Shown here: in pieces, positions 1 through 7,933 of the stretch
Numbering within the stretch: the first letter of the stretch is position 1
How the letters are laid out: each line of letters opens with the position of its first letter
From: an uncultured Bacteroidales bacterium
Lineage (GTDB): Bacteria > Bacteroidota > Bacteroidia > Bacteroidales > Bacteroidaceae
Assembly: GCA_947367415.1 (NCBI GenBank)
Contig: CANBEE010000021.1
Location: 1 to 17,052 of the forward strand
Length of the DNA: 17,052 bases
Reading direction: 5' to 3'
Program-made: the position numbers and the translations under genes
Notes under the pieces: generated by a model
Seen by the model: the letters and a program-made list of their open reading frames with translations, nothing else
The model's database searches: none
Told to the model about the DNA's origin: nothing

Positions 1-61
1 TAAAATAGCCAAATGGTAAATCAATTGTAAATAGTAAATTTGTAAATTGTAAATCAAATCG
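1..61. repeat. AT-rich GTAAAT ladder upstream of ftsW
   Basis: The sequence before ftsW contains five copies of GTAAAT, beginning at 16, 27, 34, 42 and 49 and separated by one to five bases. No coding potential is visible. A TAAATTTG string at 35-42 matches the Bacteroidetes -7 box, but it arises from the repeat and has no -33 partner at the right distance. The stretch probably separates ftsW from an upstream dcw gene lying outside the window. Confidence 0.6.
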
Positions 62-1297
62 ATGGATTTCCTGAATAGAGTATTTCGTGGCGACAAGGTC
101 GTATGGGTAGTGTTTATGCTGCTCCTGCTCATCTCGGTAGTTGAGGTGTTCAGTGCGGCCAGTATGCTTACTTATAAGAGTGGGGGTAACTACTGGTGGC
201 CTATCCGTGAGCATAGTACCAACCTGCTGCTGGGATGTGTGGTAGTGTATGCTGCGCACCTCATCCCTTATCGCTTCTACAAAGCCATACCGTTGGTGCT
301 GGTGCCAGTGTCGGTATGCCTGTTAGTGTATGTGTTGTTTAAGGGTTCCGATGTCAATGATGCTGCCCGCTGGATGAGGATTGCTGGCTTTTCCATCCAA
401 CCCTCCGAGTTTGCTAAGGTGGGTGTGATTATGGGTACGGCGCTCATCCTTTCGCGTATGCAGACGGAGGACGGGGCTACACCCAATGCCATGAAGTGGA
501 TATTGTGGATGACGGGTATCGTGTGCGGACTCATTGCGCCGGAGAACCTCTCAACTGCGGTATTGCTCTTTGGCGTGGTATTCCTGATGATGTATGTGGG
601 ACGCATCCCACTGCGGCAGCTGGGCAAGCTGGTGCTGGTGCTGGGTGCTGCTGTTGCGCTCTTCCTCTCCGTGCTGCTCTTCGTGCCCAGCAAGACGTTG
701 GGTAATATCCCTGGGCTCAATCGTCTGACCACTTGGCAAGCCCGTATACAACGTTTTGGCGACTCCGAGGCGGTGCCTGCCGCGCAGTTCAAGATTACCG
801 ATGAGAACTTTCAGGAGACTCATGCCACGATAGCCATTGCATCGAGCAATATCATAGGTCGCGGCCCGGGCAACTCCGTGGAGCGTGACTATCTGCCTCA
901 GGCATATTCCGACTTCATCTTTGCTATCATCATCGAAGAGTTGGGACTTGTGGGTGGTGCCTTTGTGGTACTACTCTATATCATCTTGCTCATACGAGCG
1001 GCCAAGATAGCGCAGAAGTGCCGGAGCTACTTCCCTGCTTTCTTGGTGATGGGCTGTGCGCTGATGCTGGTAGCGCAGGCTACCATCAATATGATGGTAG
1101 CCGTGGGCCTCTTCCCCGTGACAGGCCAGCCCCTGCCCCTGATAAGTCGTGGTGGTACCTCTACCATCATCAACTGCGGCTACATAGGGATGATACTCAG
1201 CGTGAGCTACTATACGGAGAAGATGAACCGGAATGCGCAGACTGCTGAGGCCGTGCATACCGAAGAGGATATACCAGAGATATTAAGAGAAGAATGA
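62..1297 (+). CDS. ftsW: FtsW, SEDS-family septal peptidoglycan glycosyltransferase
   Basis: This 411-residue polytopic membrane protein belongs to the SEDS family, which polymerises lipid II into glycan strands with a partner class B PBP. Visible family hallmarks are ARWMRIAGFSIQPSEFAK (residues 101-118), PENLSTA (160-166), SDFIFA with the likely catalytic aspartate at 284, EELG (292-295), and the C-terminal GLFPVTGQPLPLISRGGTS region (349-367). About ten hydrophobic segments are seen, and the C-terminal tail is acidic. SEDS proteins also include RodA; the position directly before murG and murC in a dcw cluster favours FtsW. The stop overlaps the murG start in an ATGA junction, suggesting translational coupling. 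The ATG at 62 has no Shine-Dalgarno sequence, only an A/T-rich leader. The PE in place of the more usual PD in the PENLSTA loop is a small deviation, probably lineage-typical. Confidence 0.95.
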   Translation: MDFLNRVFRGDKVVWVVFMLLLLISVVEVFSAASMLTYKSGGNYWWPIREHSTNLLLGCVVVYAAHLIPYRFYKAIPLVLVPVSVCLLVYVLFKGSDVNDAARWMRIAGFSIQPSEFAKVGVIMGTALILSRMQTEDGATPNAMKWILWMTGIVCGLIAPENLSTAVLLFGVVFLMMYVGRIPLRQLGKLVLVLGAAVALFLSVLLFVPSKTLGNIPGLNRLTTWQARIQRFGDSEAVPAAQFKITDENFQETHATIAIASSNIIGRGPGNSVERDYLPQAYSDFIFAIIIEELGLVGGAFVVLLYIILLIRAAKIAQKCRSYFPAFLVMGCALMLVAQATINMMVAVGLFPVTGQPLPLISRGGTSTIINCGYIGMILSVSYYTEKMNRNAQTAEAVHTEEDIPEILREE

Positions 1298-2424
1298 ATA
1301 TGAACAATATCCGATTAATCGTCAGTGGTGGTGGTACAGGCGGGCATATCTTTCCTGCCTTGTCAATAGCGGGTGCCGTGAAGGCCAAGTGTCCCGATGC
1401 CGAGATACTCTTCGTGGGTGCCGAGAATCGTATGGAGATGCAGCGTGTGCCTGCTGCGGGGTACCGTATCATCGGTTTGCCGGTGAGCGGCTTCGACCGC
1501 AAGCACCTGCTCAAGAATATTGCCGTGCTGTGGCGCCTGATGAAGAGCCGCCGCAAGGCACGCCGTATCATCCGTGACTTCCGTCCTCACGTGGCTGTGG
1601 GCGTGGGTGGCTATGCGAGCGGTCCTACCTTGAAGGAGGCCGGTGCGATGGGTATCCCCACGCTGTTGCAAGAGCAAAACTCCTATGCCGGCGTCACCAA
1701 CAAACTGTTGGCCAAGCAGGCCGACTGCATCTGCGTGGCCTACGAGGGCATGGAGCGTTTCTTCCCGAAGGAGAAGATCAAGCTTACGGGTAATCCCGTG
1801 CGGCAGAACCTCTTGGAGGCCTCCATCACGCACGATGATGCTGTGCGCACCTTCGGCCTCGACCCCACTAAGAGGACTATCCTCATCGTTGGTGGTAGCC
1901 TCGGTGCCCGTACGCTGAATGAGAGTATGCTGCAGGCGTGGGACACCCTTGGAAAGTCCGACGTACAGTTTATCTGGCAGACGGGCAAGTACTACCACGA
2001 GCAGATTACCGCTCAGTTGCGTGGTCGCGAATTGCCGAATGTTCATGTGTGCGACTTCATCAGCAGCATGGATGCTGCTTACGCTGCTGCCGACCTGGTC
2101 ATCTCCCGTGCCGGTGCAGGCTCCATCTCCGAGTTCTGCCTGTTGGGCAAGGCGGTGATACTGGTGCCCTCGCCCAATGTAGCCGAGGACCATCAGACCA
2201 AGAACGCCCTTGCCCTGGTGAATAAGGAGGCGGCTCTCTACGTCAAGGATGCCGATGCCACGGCCAAGCTGGCGGCTCTCGCTCTCGACACGGTAGAGGA
2301 CGAAGGCAAGTTGGCACAGCTGCGCACAAACATACTCACCTTAGCTTTCCATCATTCAGCCGAGGTCATCGCCGACGAGGTGATAGCATTGGCTAAAAAG
2401 TATAAGACCGAACATGGAGATTGA
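1294..2424 (+). CDS. murG: MurG, lipid II synthase (UDP-GlcNAc transferase)
   Basis: MurG transfers GlcNAc from UDP-GlcNAc to lipid I at the inner face of the cytoplasmic membrane, making lipid II, the substrate of FtsW and the PBPs. The 376-residue product shows the N-terminal glycine-rich GGGTGGH loop (residues 12-18), VGVGGYASGP (102-111), EQNSYAG (127-133), GNPVR (166-170), GGSLGA (200-205), and the donor-binding SRAGAGSISE (271-280) followed by PSPNVAEDHQTKNA (292-305). These motifs span both Rossmann domains of a GT-B fold, and the length is close to the family norm. It overlaps ftsW by 4 bp and murC by 11 bp. A second possible ATG lies two codons downstream of the chosen start; the upstream one is kept because of the ATGA coupling. 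Confidence 0.97.
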   Translation: MNMNNIRLIVSGGGTGGHIFPALSIAGAVKAKCPDAEILFVGAENRMEMQRVPAAGYRIIGLPVSGFDRKHLLKNIAVLWRLMKSRRKARRIIRDFRPHVAVGVGGYASGPTLKEAGAMGIPTLLQEQNSYAGVTNKLLAKQADCICVAYEGMERFFPKEKIKLTGNPVRQNLLEASITHDDAVRTFGLDPTKRTILIVGGSLGARTLNESMLQAWDTLGKSDVQFIWQTGKYYHEQITAQLRGRELPNVHVCDFISSMDAAYAAADLVISRAGAGSISEFCLLGKAVILVPSPNVAEDHQTKNALALVNKEAALYVKDADATAKLAALALDTVEDEGKLAQLRTNILTLAFHHSAEVIADEVIALAKKYKTEHGD

Positions 2425-3793
2425 TGCAATAAAATCAGTATATTTCATCGGTGCCGGTGGCATCGGTATGAGTGCCCTGGTACGTTACTTCCTGTCGTTG
2501 GGCAAGGTGGTGGCAGGGTATGACCGCACATCGAGTGAGCTCACCGAACGCCTCAATGCCGAGGGTGCAACTATCCACTATGAGGACGACTGTGCCTTGA
2601 TTCCCGATGAGTGTCGTGACAAGGCACATACGCTGGTGGTATACACGCCGGCCGTGCCGCAGGACCATAGCGAGCTCAGCTGGTTCCGTGAGCAAGGTTT
2701 CGAGATTCAGAAGCGTGCCCAGTTGCTGGGTACCATCACCCGTAGCCGCCGAGGCTTGTGTGTGGCGGGTACGCACGGCAAGACCACCACGTCGACCATG
2801 GCGGCCCATCTCATCTATGGTTCGCATGTGGGGACGACGGCCTTCCTTGGAGGTATCTCGCAGAACTATGGCACCAATCTGCTGCTCTCGGACAAGAGCG
2901 ACTATGTGGTGATTGAGGCCGATGAGTTTGACCGCTCGTTCCATCAGCTGCGTCCCTACATGTCGGTAATCACCTCCACTGACCCCGACCACCTGGACAT
3001 TTATGGCACTCCCGAAGCCTATTGGGAGAGCTTCGAGAAGTACACCTCACTCATCCGCCCCGACGGTGTGCTCATCATTCACGAAGGATTGGAGATAAAA
3101 CCACAGGTGCAGCCGGGAGTGAGTGTGTATACCTATTCGCGCGACAAGGGCGACTTCCATGCCGAGAACATACGCATTGGTGGAGGCGAGATTGTGATTG
3201 ACTTCGTGCACCCTGAGGGAACGGTCAAGGATATTCGCCTCGGTGTGCCCTTGAGTGTCAATATTGACAATGGCGTGGCCGCTATGGCGATGGCCCGTCT
3301 GGCAGGAGTCAACGACGAGGAGCTGCGTGCAGGCATGGAGAGTTTCCGTGGTGTGGAGCGCCGCTTCGACTTCAAGCTGAAGAGCGATGGCAAGGTCTAC
3401 CTCAGCGACTATGCCCATCATCCGGCCGAGATACGCCAGAGCGCTCTCTCGATACGTGAGCTATATGCAGGACGTAAGGTGACAGCCATCTTCCAACCTC
3501 ACCTCTACTCACGCACACAGGACTTCTACCGCGAGTTTGCCGAGAGCCTCTCGCTCTTCGATGAGGTCATCCTCACCGACATATATCCCGCCCGTGAACT
3601 GCCTATCCCTGGTGTAAGTAGCCAACTCATCTACGACAACCTCGCTGCTCATGTGCAGAAACAGATAATAAGCAAGAGCGATGTGCTCGCTACCGTAGAG
3701 GCCAAGAAAGGCGAACTGGAGGTGCTCGTGACACTCGGCGCAGGCGATATAGAGAATTATGCAACTGAGATAACGAAGATTCTGAAGAAATGA
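2414..3793 (+). CDS. murC: MurC, UDP-MurNAc:L-alanine ligase
   Basis: MurC is the cytoplasmic ATP-dependent ligase adding L-alanine to UDP-MurNAc, the first amino acid of the peptidoglycan stem. The 459-residue product has the N-terminal Rossmann glycine loop GAGGIGMS (residues 13-20), the ATP-binding GTHGKTTT P-loop (119-126), EADEFDRSF (168-176), STDPDHLDIYG (188-198), and C-terminal ligase-domain motifs SDYAHHPAEI and FQPHLYSRTQDF. The EADEFD and AHHP motifs fit MurC better than the related Mpl ligase, as does the position between murG and ftsQ. It overlaps murG by 11 bp and ftsQ by 4 bp (ATGA). No murB or ddl follows; the direct murC-ftsQ junction is, as I recall, usual in Bacteroidetes. 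Confidence 0.96.
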   Translation: MEIDAIKSVYFIGAGGIGMSALVRYFLSLGKVVAGYDRTSSELTERLNAEGATIHYEDDCALIPDECRDKAHTLVVYTPAVPQDHSELSWFREQGFEIQKRAQLLGTITRSRRGLCVAGTHGKTTTSTMAAHLIYGSHVGTTAFLGGISQNYGTNLLLSDKSDYVVIEADEFDRSFHQLRPYMSVITSTDPDHLDIYGTPEAYWESFEKYTSLIRPDGVLIIHEGLEIKPQVQPGVSVYTYSRDKGDFHAENIRIGGGEIVIDFVHPEGTVKDIRLGVPLSVNIDNGVAAMAMARLAGVNDEELRAGMESFRGVERRFDFKLKSDGKVYLSDYAHHPAEIRQSALSIRELYAGRKVTAIFQPHLYSRTQDFYREFAESLSLFDEVILTDIYPARELPIPGVSSQLIYDNLAAHVQKQIISKSDVLATVEAKKGELEVLVTLGAGDIENYATEITKILKK

Positions 3794-4518
3794 AAAAGCT
3801 ACTTTCCACCATCGTCCTCATCCTCTTGGCAGGCTACATTGTGTTTGCCACGATAGCCTTCTGCAACAAACCGGCCGATCAAGTATGCAAAGGTATCCGT
3901 CTGGAGATGCGCGACAGCCTGAAGACAGGCTATATGACCACAACCGATGTGGTGTCTCTGCTCAAGCAGAAGGGCTTGGACCCTACGGGCCGACTCCTCG
4001 ATGAGGTGAGTTGCCGCGCCATTGAGAAGGTGCTCGACGAGGTGCCTCTCATAGCCCAAAGCGAGTGCTACAAGACGATAGCGGGCTATGTGGTGGTAGA
4101 GGTGGAGTGTCGCCGCCCTATCCTGCGCGTCATTGCCAACTCGGGCGACAATTTCTACATTGATGAGCAGGGCGAGGTGATAGAACACATTGCCCGGCCC
4201 ACTTATATCCCTGTGGCCACAGGACATGTCAGTCGCGAATTTGCACAGAAGGAGCTGCTCACCCTGGCACAGTTTCTCCGTGCCGACGACCTGTGGAATG
4301 CCCAGATAGAGCAGATCTATGTCACCTCCAACGAAGAGATAGAGCTGATACCCCGTGTGGGCGACCACACCATCGTGCTGGGACATCCCGGTAACTATGC
4401 CTACAAGTTAGGAAAGCTACGCACCTTCTATGAAAAAGGCCTCAGTGAAGTGGGGTGGGACAGATACTCGCGCATCAACATTGACTATAACAACCAGGTG
4501 GTAGGTACGAAGAAGTAG
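3790..4518 (+). CDS. ftsQ: FtsQ-like cell division protein
   Basis: This 242-residue protein has a single hydrophobic segment near the N-terminus (about residues 4-24), preceded only by MKK, so almost no cytoplasmic tail, followed by a periplasmic region. Residues about 30-105 contain a short POTRA-like domain (DSLKTGYMTTTDVVSLL, then a hydrophobic beta-rich stretch ending VEVECRRPILRVI). The FYIDEQGEVI segment (about 124-133) and the rest resemble the FtsQ/DivIB beta domain. FtsQ bridges early divisome proteins to FtsL/FtsB and FtsW/FtsI. Sequence conservation in this family is low, so the call rests on topology, the RPILR/YID-type motifs and the position murC-ftsQ-ftsA-ftsZ. The start overlaps the murC stop. 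The end carries a 12-bp tandem duplication that supplies a second in-frame stop. Confidence 0.88.
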   Translation: MKKLLSTIVLILLAGYIVFATIAFCNKPADQVCKGIRLEMRDSLKTGYMTTTDVVSLLKQKGLDPTGRLLDEVSCRAIEKVLDEVPLIAQSECYKTIAGYVVVEVECRRPILRVIANSGDNFYIDEQGEVIEHIARPTYIPVATGHVSREFAQKELLTLAQFLRADDLWNAQIEQIYVTSNEEIELIPRVGDHTIVLGHPGNYAYKLGKLRTFYEKGLSEVGWDRYSRINIDYNNQVVGTKK

Positions 4519-4532
4519 TTGAAGAAGTAGTC
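4509..4532 (+). repeat. 12-bp tandem duplication covering the ftsQ stop codon
   Basis: GAAGAAGTAGTT at 4509-4520 is followed at once by GAAGAAGTAGTC at 4521-4532. The first copy contains the ftsQ stop TAG (4516-4518); the second contains another in-frame TAG (4528-4530). Readthrough of the first stop would add only four residues. Confidence 0.8.
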
Positions 4533-4561
4533 GGAACTATGCTTGATAAGTAAGTATTATC

Positions 4562-4593
4562 TTCGCTAAATCAAAAAAAATATACTAACTTTA
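4562..4593 (+). promoter_or_regulatory. Bacteroidetes-type promoter for ftsA-ftsZ
   Basis: A TAACTTTA box at 4586-4593 matches the -7 consensus TAnnTTTG except the last base. TTCG at 4562-4565 lies 20 bases upstream in the -33 position. Centre-to-centre spacing is 26 bp, the same as for the yraN and rpsL promoters in this window. The predicted start is near 4597, giving a leader of about 47 nt before the ftsA ATG. The 125-bp gap after ftsQ, where all earlier dcw junctions overlap, supports an internal promoter. Confidence 0.65.
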
Positions 4594-4643
4594 CACCCTC
4601 TTTTCGGATAAGTGTATATAACGATAACGAAACAGCATTATAT

Positions 4644-6065
4644 ATGGCAACAAATGACCTAATCGTAGCAATCGAGCTCGGCTCGTCGAAGATAGCTGGG
4701 GCTGTGGGGCGCAAACGTCCTGACGGTAGTCTGCAAGTGGTGGCCTACGCCAGTGAGCCTGCCTCGGGCTTCGTGCGCCGTGGTGTGGTATACAACATCG
4801 ACAAGACAGCACAGTGCCTGACCGACCTCGTCAATCGGTTGGAACCTGAATTGGGCAATGCTACTATAGAGCAAGCATACGTGGGTGTGGGCGGATACAC
4901 CCTACATTCTGAACTGAACACCGTGGCACGCTCCTTCGAGGAAGAGACTCGCGTGTCGGACAACATCGTCACCGGCATGGAGGAGGAGAATGCGGCCAAG
5001 GAATATCCGGGACATAACATCCTGGTGATGGTGTCGCAGGAGTACAAGATTGGTAACAACTCGCTCAACGACCCTGTGGGTGTGAACTGCACGCGCATCG
5101 AAGGTAACTACCTCAATATCTTGGCCCGTACATCGGTGATGGACAATACGGGCAAGAGCTTCGAGCTGGCCAAGGTGAATATTGCCAATGACTCTATCGC
5201 TCCATTGGTGGCTGCCGATGTGCTGCTTACCGACAATGAGCGTCGCCAAGGATGTGTGTTGGTGGACTTCGGTGCCGACACCACTACCGTGTCGGTGTAT
5301 AAGGGGGGCTATCTGCGCTTCCTCACCGTCATCCCTATGGGCGGACAGAACATTACCCGCGACCTGTGCTCCTTGCAGCTCGATGAGCAGGAGGCCGAGC
5401 GCATCAAGCGCAACTATGGCTTGGTGTTCCCTGCATCGGCCGATGAGACCGTGCAGGTCGATGCAGGTCGCTCCATTGAGGTGCGCAAGGTGCACGATGC
5501 TATCGAGGCCCGCTTCGAGGAGATCATGCTCAACGTGTGCCACCAGATAGAGGCCTCAGGATATGAACTCAAGAACCTCCTTGCCGGCGCAGTTTTCTGT
5601 GGTGGCGGTATCAACCTCAAGGGCATTGAGGGTGTACTGACGCAGAAGTTCCAGTCTACCAAGATCCGTCTTGCACATGACACAGCAGTGCAGGTCGACT
5701 GGGATACCGCTACACATCCCGAAAATGGTACGCAAGGTGTACTCGTAGGTCTGCTGATGGCAGGCGAGGAGACCTGCTTCCAGGAGGTGCAGATGGAGAT
5801 TCAACCCGAGGACTACAAGGCTGCCGTACCTGGCGAACTCTTTACCGATGAGGGCGAAAGTGCTCAGGAAGAGCGCGACCGCAAACGCATGGAGGAGCTT
5901 CAGCGTAAGCGCGAGGAGGCAGCCAAGCGTGCGCAGGAGAGAAAAGAGAAACAGAAGGGCTTCCTCTCGGGCATTATGAAGAAGATTAAGTCCGTAGGTG
6001 AGAAGTTCGAAGAGGGTATCGGCGAATTCCTCTCCGACGAAGATAAAGACGATAACAATAAATAA
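4644..6065 (+). CDS. ftsA: FtsA, actin-like membrane anchor of the Z ring
   Basis: FtsA is an actin-fold ATPase that tethers FtsZ filaments to the cytoplasmic membrane and recruits later divisome proteins. In this 473-residue protein the phosphate-1 motif is VAIELGSSKIAGAVG (residues 8-22), the phosphate-2 region is VLVDFGADTTTVSVYKGG, and the adenosine loop is GAVFCGGGINLKGIEGV. After the actin fold come a highly charged Glu/Arg/Lys stretch (about 402-438, possibly helical or coiled) and an amphipathic helix beginning GFLSGIMKKIKSVGEKF (439-455), the expected membrane-targeting sequence. About 18 polar residues follow the helix, whereas in many FtsA proteins it lies at the very end. The protein is somewhat longer than the roughly 420 residues of E. 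coli FtsA, owing to the charged linker. It is 11 bp upstream of ftsZ and shares its transcript. Confidence 0.95.
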   Translation: MATNDLIVAIELGSSKIAGAVGRKRPDGSLQVVAYASEPASGFVRRGVVYNIDKTAQCLTDLVNRLEPELGNATIEQAYVGVGGYTLHSELNTVARSFEEETRVSDNIVTGMEEENAAKEYPGHNILVMVSQEYKIGNNSLNDPVGVNCTRIEGNYLNILARTSVMDNTGKSFELAKVNIANDSIAPLVAADVLLTDNERRQGCVLVDFGADTTTVSVYKGGYLRFLTVIPMGGQNITRDLCSLQLDEQEAERIKRNYGLVFPASADETVQVDAGRSIEVRKVHDAIEARFEEIMLNVCHQIEASGYELKNLLAGAVFCGGGINLKGIEGVLTQKFQSTKIRLAHDTAVQVDWDTATHPENGTQGVLVGLLMAGEETCFQEVQMEIQPEDYKAAVPGELFTDEGESAQEERDRKRMEELQRKREEAAKRAQERKEKQKGFLSGIMKKIKSVGEKFEEGIGEFLSDEDKDDNNK

Positions 6066-6076
6066 ACGATAGCACT

Positions 6077-7354
6077 ATGAACGATAACGATATTATGCCA
6101 TTTGACCTGCCTACCGAGGCTCCGAAGATCATCAAGGTGATAGGTGTCGGAGGTGGTGGCGGTAATGCCGTGAAAAACATGTACCGCACAGGCATTCAGG
6201 ATGTGTCATTCGTCTTGTGCAATACCGACAATCAGGCATTGGCCAAGTCGGAGATTCCCGTCAAACTGCAGATTGGTCGCAACACGACCAAGGGTCTCGG
6301 TGCCGGCAACGACCCCAATGTAGCCCGTCAGGCTGCTGAGGAGAACATCGAGGACATACGCAAGCAGTTCCAGGACGGTACCGAGATGGTATTCATCACT
6401 GCCGGTATGGGTGGTGGTACGGGTACCGGTGCCGCTCCCGTTGTGGCGCGTGTAGCCAAGGAGTCGGGCGTGCTCACCGTGGGCGTGGTTACCATACCCT
6501 TCAAGTTTGAGTTGCGCCCCAAGATTGTGCAGGCACTCAAGGGTGTCGATGCTATCTCCAAGCATGTCGATGCACTGCTTGTCATCAACAACGAGCGCCT
6601 TTTCGAGATATACCCCAATCTCAAGGTGAGCGAGGGCTTCCGCCGTGTCGACGATACGCTGACCATTGCAGTGAAGAGTATCTCTGAAATTATCACTACG
6701 GAGGGAACCATCAACCTCGACTTCCGAGATGTGAGCAAGGTGCTGCGCAATGGTGGTGTGGCCATCATGAGCTACGGCACCGGTAAGGGCGAGAAGCGCT
6801 TGGCCGAAGCCATCGAGAATGCCTTGCACTCACCGCTGCTCAATGATAACGACATCTACAACTCCAAGAAGATACTCTTCAATATCTACGACAGCCCCAA
6901 GCACCCGCTGGTGGTGGAGGAGATGGAGGAGATTGGCCGCTTCACCGACAAGTTCCTCAGCAAGGATATCGAGGTCATTTGGGGTATGGCTACTGATGAG
7001 TCGCTCGACGAGGAGGTGAAGATTACCATCCTTGCCACCGGCTTTGGCGTGAGCAACATTCCCGGCATGAGCGACACAACCATCAAGGTGGAGAAGGATA
7101 TCGAAGAACCCGTGCAGGAGGAGAGCGCCGAGGATGAGGCTGCACGCAGAGAGGAGGAGCAGAAGAGTGCCGAGATGATTTCGCACTACTATGGCGACGA
7201 CAACCTCGCTGCCAAGCGCACCATCCATGCCTTCGTGATGGAGGGCGACGACCTCTTCAATGACGACCTCATCGATGCCATCGACTCCCTGCCTACCTAC
7301 TTGCGTACCAAGCAGGACTTGGCAGACTTGGCAGCACGTAGAAAGGAGGCTTGA
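6077..7354 (+). CDS. ftsZ: FtsZ, tubulin-like division GTPase
   Basis: FtsZ polymerises with GTP into the Z ring at midcell. The 425-residue protein has an N-terminal VIGVGGGGGNAV nucleotide-binding loop (residues 21-32), the tubulin signature GGGTGTG (112-118), the N-terminal-domain FKFELRPK segment, and the T7 synergy loop NLDFRD (213-218) that completes the active site of the neighbouring subunit. The globular core ends near residue 330. A short acidic linker (about 335-400, rich in Glu) follows, and LPTYLRTKQ (405-413) resembles the conserved C-terminal peptide that binds FtsA. That peptide is followed by a basic tail (DLADLAARRKEA) rather than ending the protein. It lies 11 bp after ftsA and is probably co-transcribed from the promoter at 4562-4593. 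Confidence 0.97.
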   Translation: MNDNDIMPFDLPTEAPKIIKVIGVGGGGGNAVKNMYRTGIQDVSFVLCNTDNQALAKSEIPVKLQIGRNTTKGLGAGNDPNVARQAAEENIEDIRKQFQDGTEMVFITAGMGGGTGTGAAPVVARVAKESGVLTVGVVTIPFKFELRPKIVQALKGVDAISKHVDALLVINNERLFEIYPNLKVSEGFRRVDDTLTIAVKSISEIITTEGTINLDFRDVSKVLRNGGVAIMSYGTGKGEKRLAEAIENALHSPLLNDNDIYNSKKILFNIYDSPKHPLVVEEMEEIGRFTDKFLSKDIEVIWGMATDESLDEEVKITILATGFGVSNIPGMSDTTIKVEKDIEEPVQEESAEDEAARREEEQKSAEMISHYYGDDNLAAKRTIHAFVMEGDDLFNDDLIDAIDSLPTYLRTKQDLADLAARRKEA

Positions 7355-7382
7355 GCTTGGAAGTGTAATGACAATCGTCTGT

Positions 7383-7410
7383 ACTCCTGCACTTCTGACT
7401 CCTGAACTCC
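7383..7410 (+). repeat. Degenerate ACTCCTG heptad repeat between ftsZ and yqeY
   Basis: ACTCCTG-like units start at 7383, 7391, 7398 and 7406 (the last one partial), at 7-8 bp spacing. The 85-bp gap holds this repeat and then an A-rich leader into yqeY. No promoter matching the local consensus is visible, so yqeY probably depends on readthrough from ftsZ. Confidence 0.5.
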
Positions 7411-7439
7411 ATAAAAACAATTCAATCAAAAAAACTAAT

Positions 7440-7889
7440 ATGAACCTATTCGACCAAATCAGCAACGATATCAAGGAGGCGATGAAAGCCCGTGACAAGG
7501 TGCGCCTCGAAGCATTACGTAATGTGAAGAAATATTTCCTTGAGGCAAAGACCGCTCCCGGCGCAGCCGATGAGCTTACCGATGATGCAGCCCTCAAGAT
7601 TATCCAGAAACTGGTGAAGCAGGGCAAGGACTCTGCCACCCTCTACACCGAGCAAGGCCGTGCTGACCTCGCCGAAGCCGAATTGGCACAGGTAGCCGCC
7701 ATCGAAGTTTACCTGCCTAAGCAGATGACCGAAGAGGAACTTACAGCTGCCCTTCAGAACATCATCGCCGAGACAGGTGCTGCGGGTCCCAAGGATATGG
7801 GCCGCGTGATGGGTGTCGCCACCAAGCAGTTGGCTGGCCGTGCCGAAGGACGCGCCATCTCGGCCAAAGTAAAGGAACTGCTCAGCTAG
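7440..7889 (+). CDS. yqeY: GatB/YqeY domain-containing protein
   Basis: The 149-residue product starts MNLFDQISNDIKEAMKARD and matches the stand-alone YqeY family. Typical segments are LEALRNVKKYFLEAK, DDAALKIIQKLVKQGKDSA, EVYLPKQMTEEEL, and the C-terminal GPKDMGRVMGVATKQLAGRAEGRAISAKVKELL. It is helical in its N-terminal half and ends in the YqeY tail domain that GatB, a subunit of the tRNA amidotransferase, also carries. The molecular function of the stand-alone form is not settled; a tRNA-related role is inferred from GatB. The reading frame extends upstream to 7260, but that part overlaps ftsZ in another frame. The ATG at 7440, behind an A-rich leader, begins the family homology and is chosen. 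Confidence 0.93.
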   Translation: MNLFDQISNDIKEAMKARDKVRLEALRNVKKYFLEAKTAPGAADELTDDAALKIIQKLVKQGKDSATLYTEQGRADLAEAELAQVAAIEVYLPKQMTEEELTAALQNIIAETGAAGPKDMGRVMGVATKQLAGRAEGRAISAKVKELLS

Positions 7890-7933
7890 TCAGCTCCCCT
7901 AATAGCCTTTAATAACAACAAATCAACATCATA

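Noticed and set aside
35..42. Promoter -7 box (TAAATTTG) before ftsW
   Set aside because: It is produced by the GTAAAT ladder and has no -33 partner at 20-21 bases.
1363..2193. Long - strand open frame opposite murG
   Set aside because: It is antisense to a clearly conserved gene, has no family resemblance, and its composition mirrors the complementary codons. The same applies to the long frames opposite murC, ftsA, ftsQ and ftsZ.
4519..4643. tRNA or small RNA gene in the ftsQ-ftsA gap
   Set aside because: No cloverleaf pairing or conserved tRNA arm motif can be found; the gap is explained by a promoter and leader.
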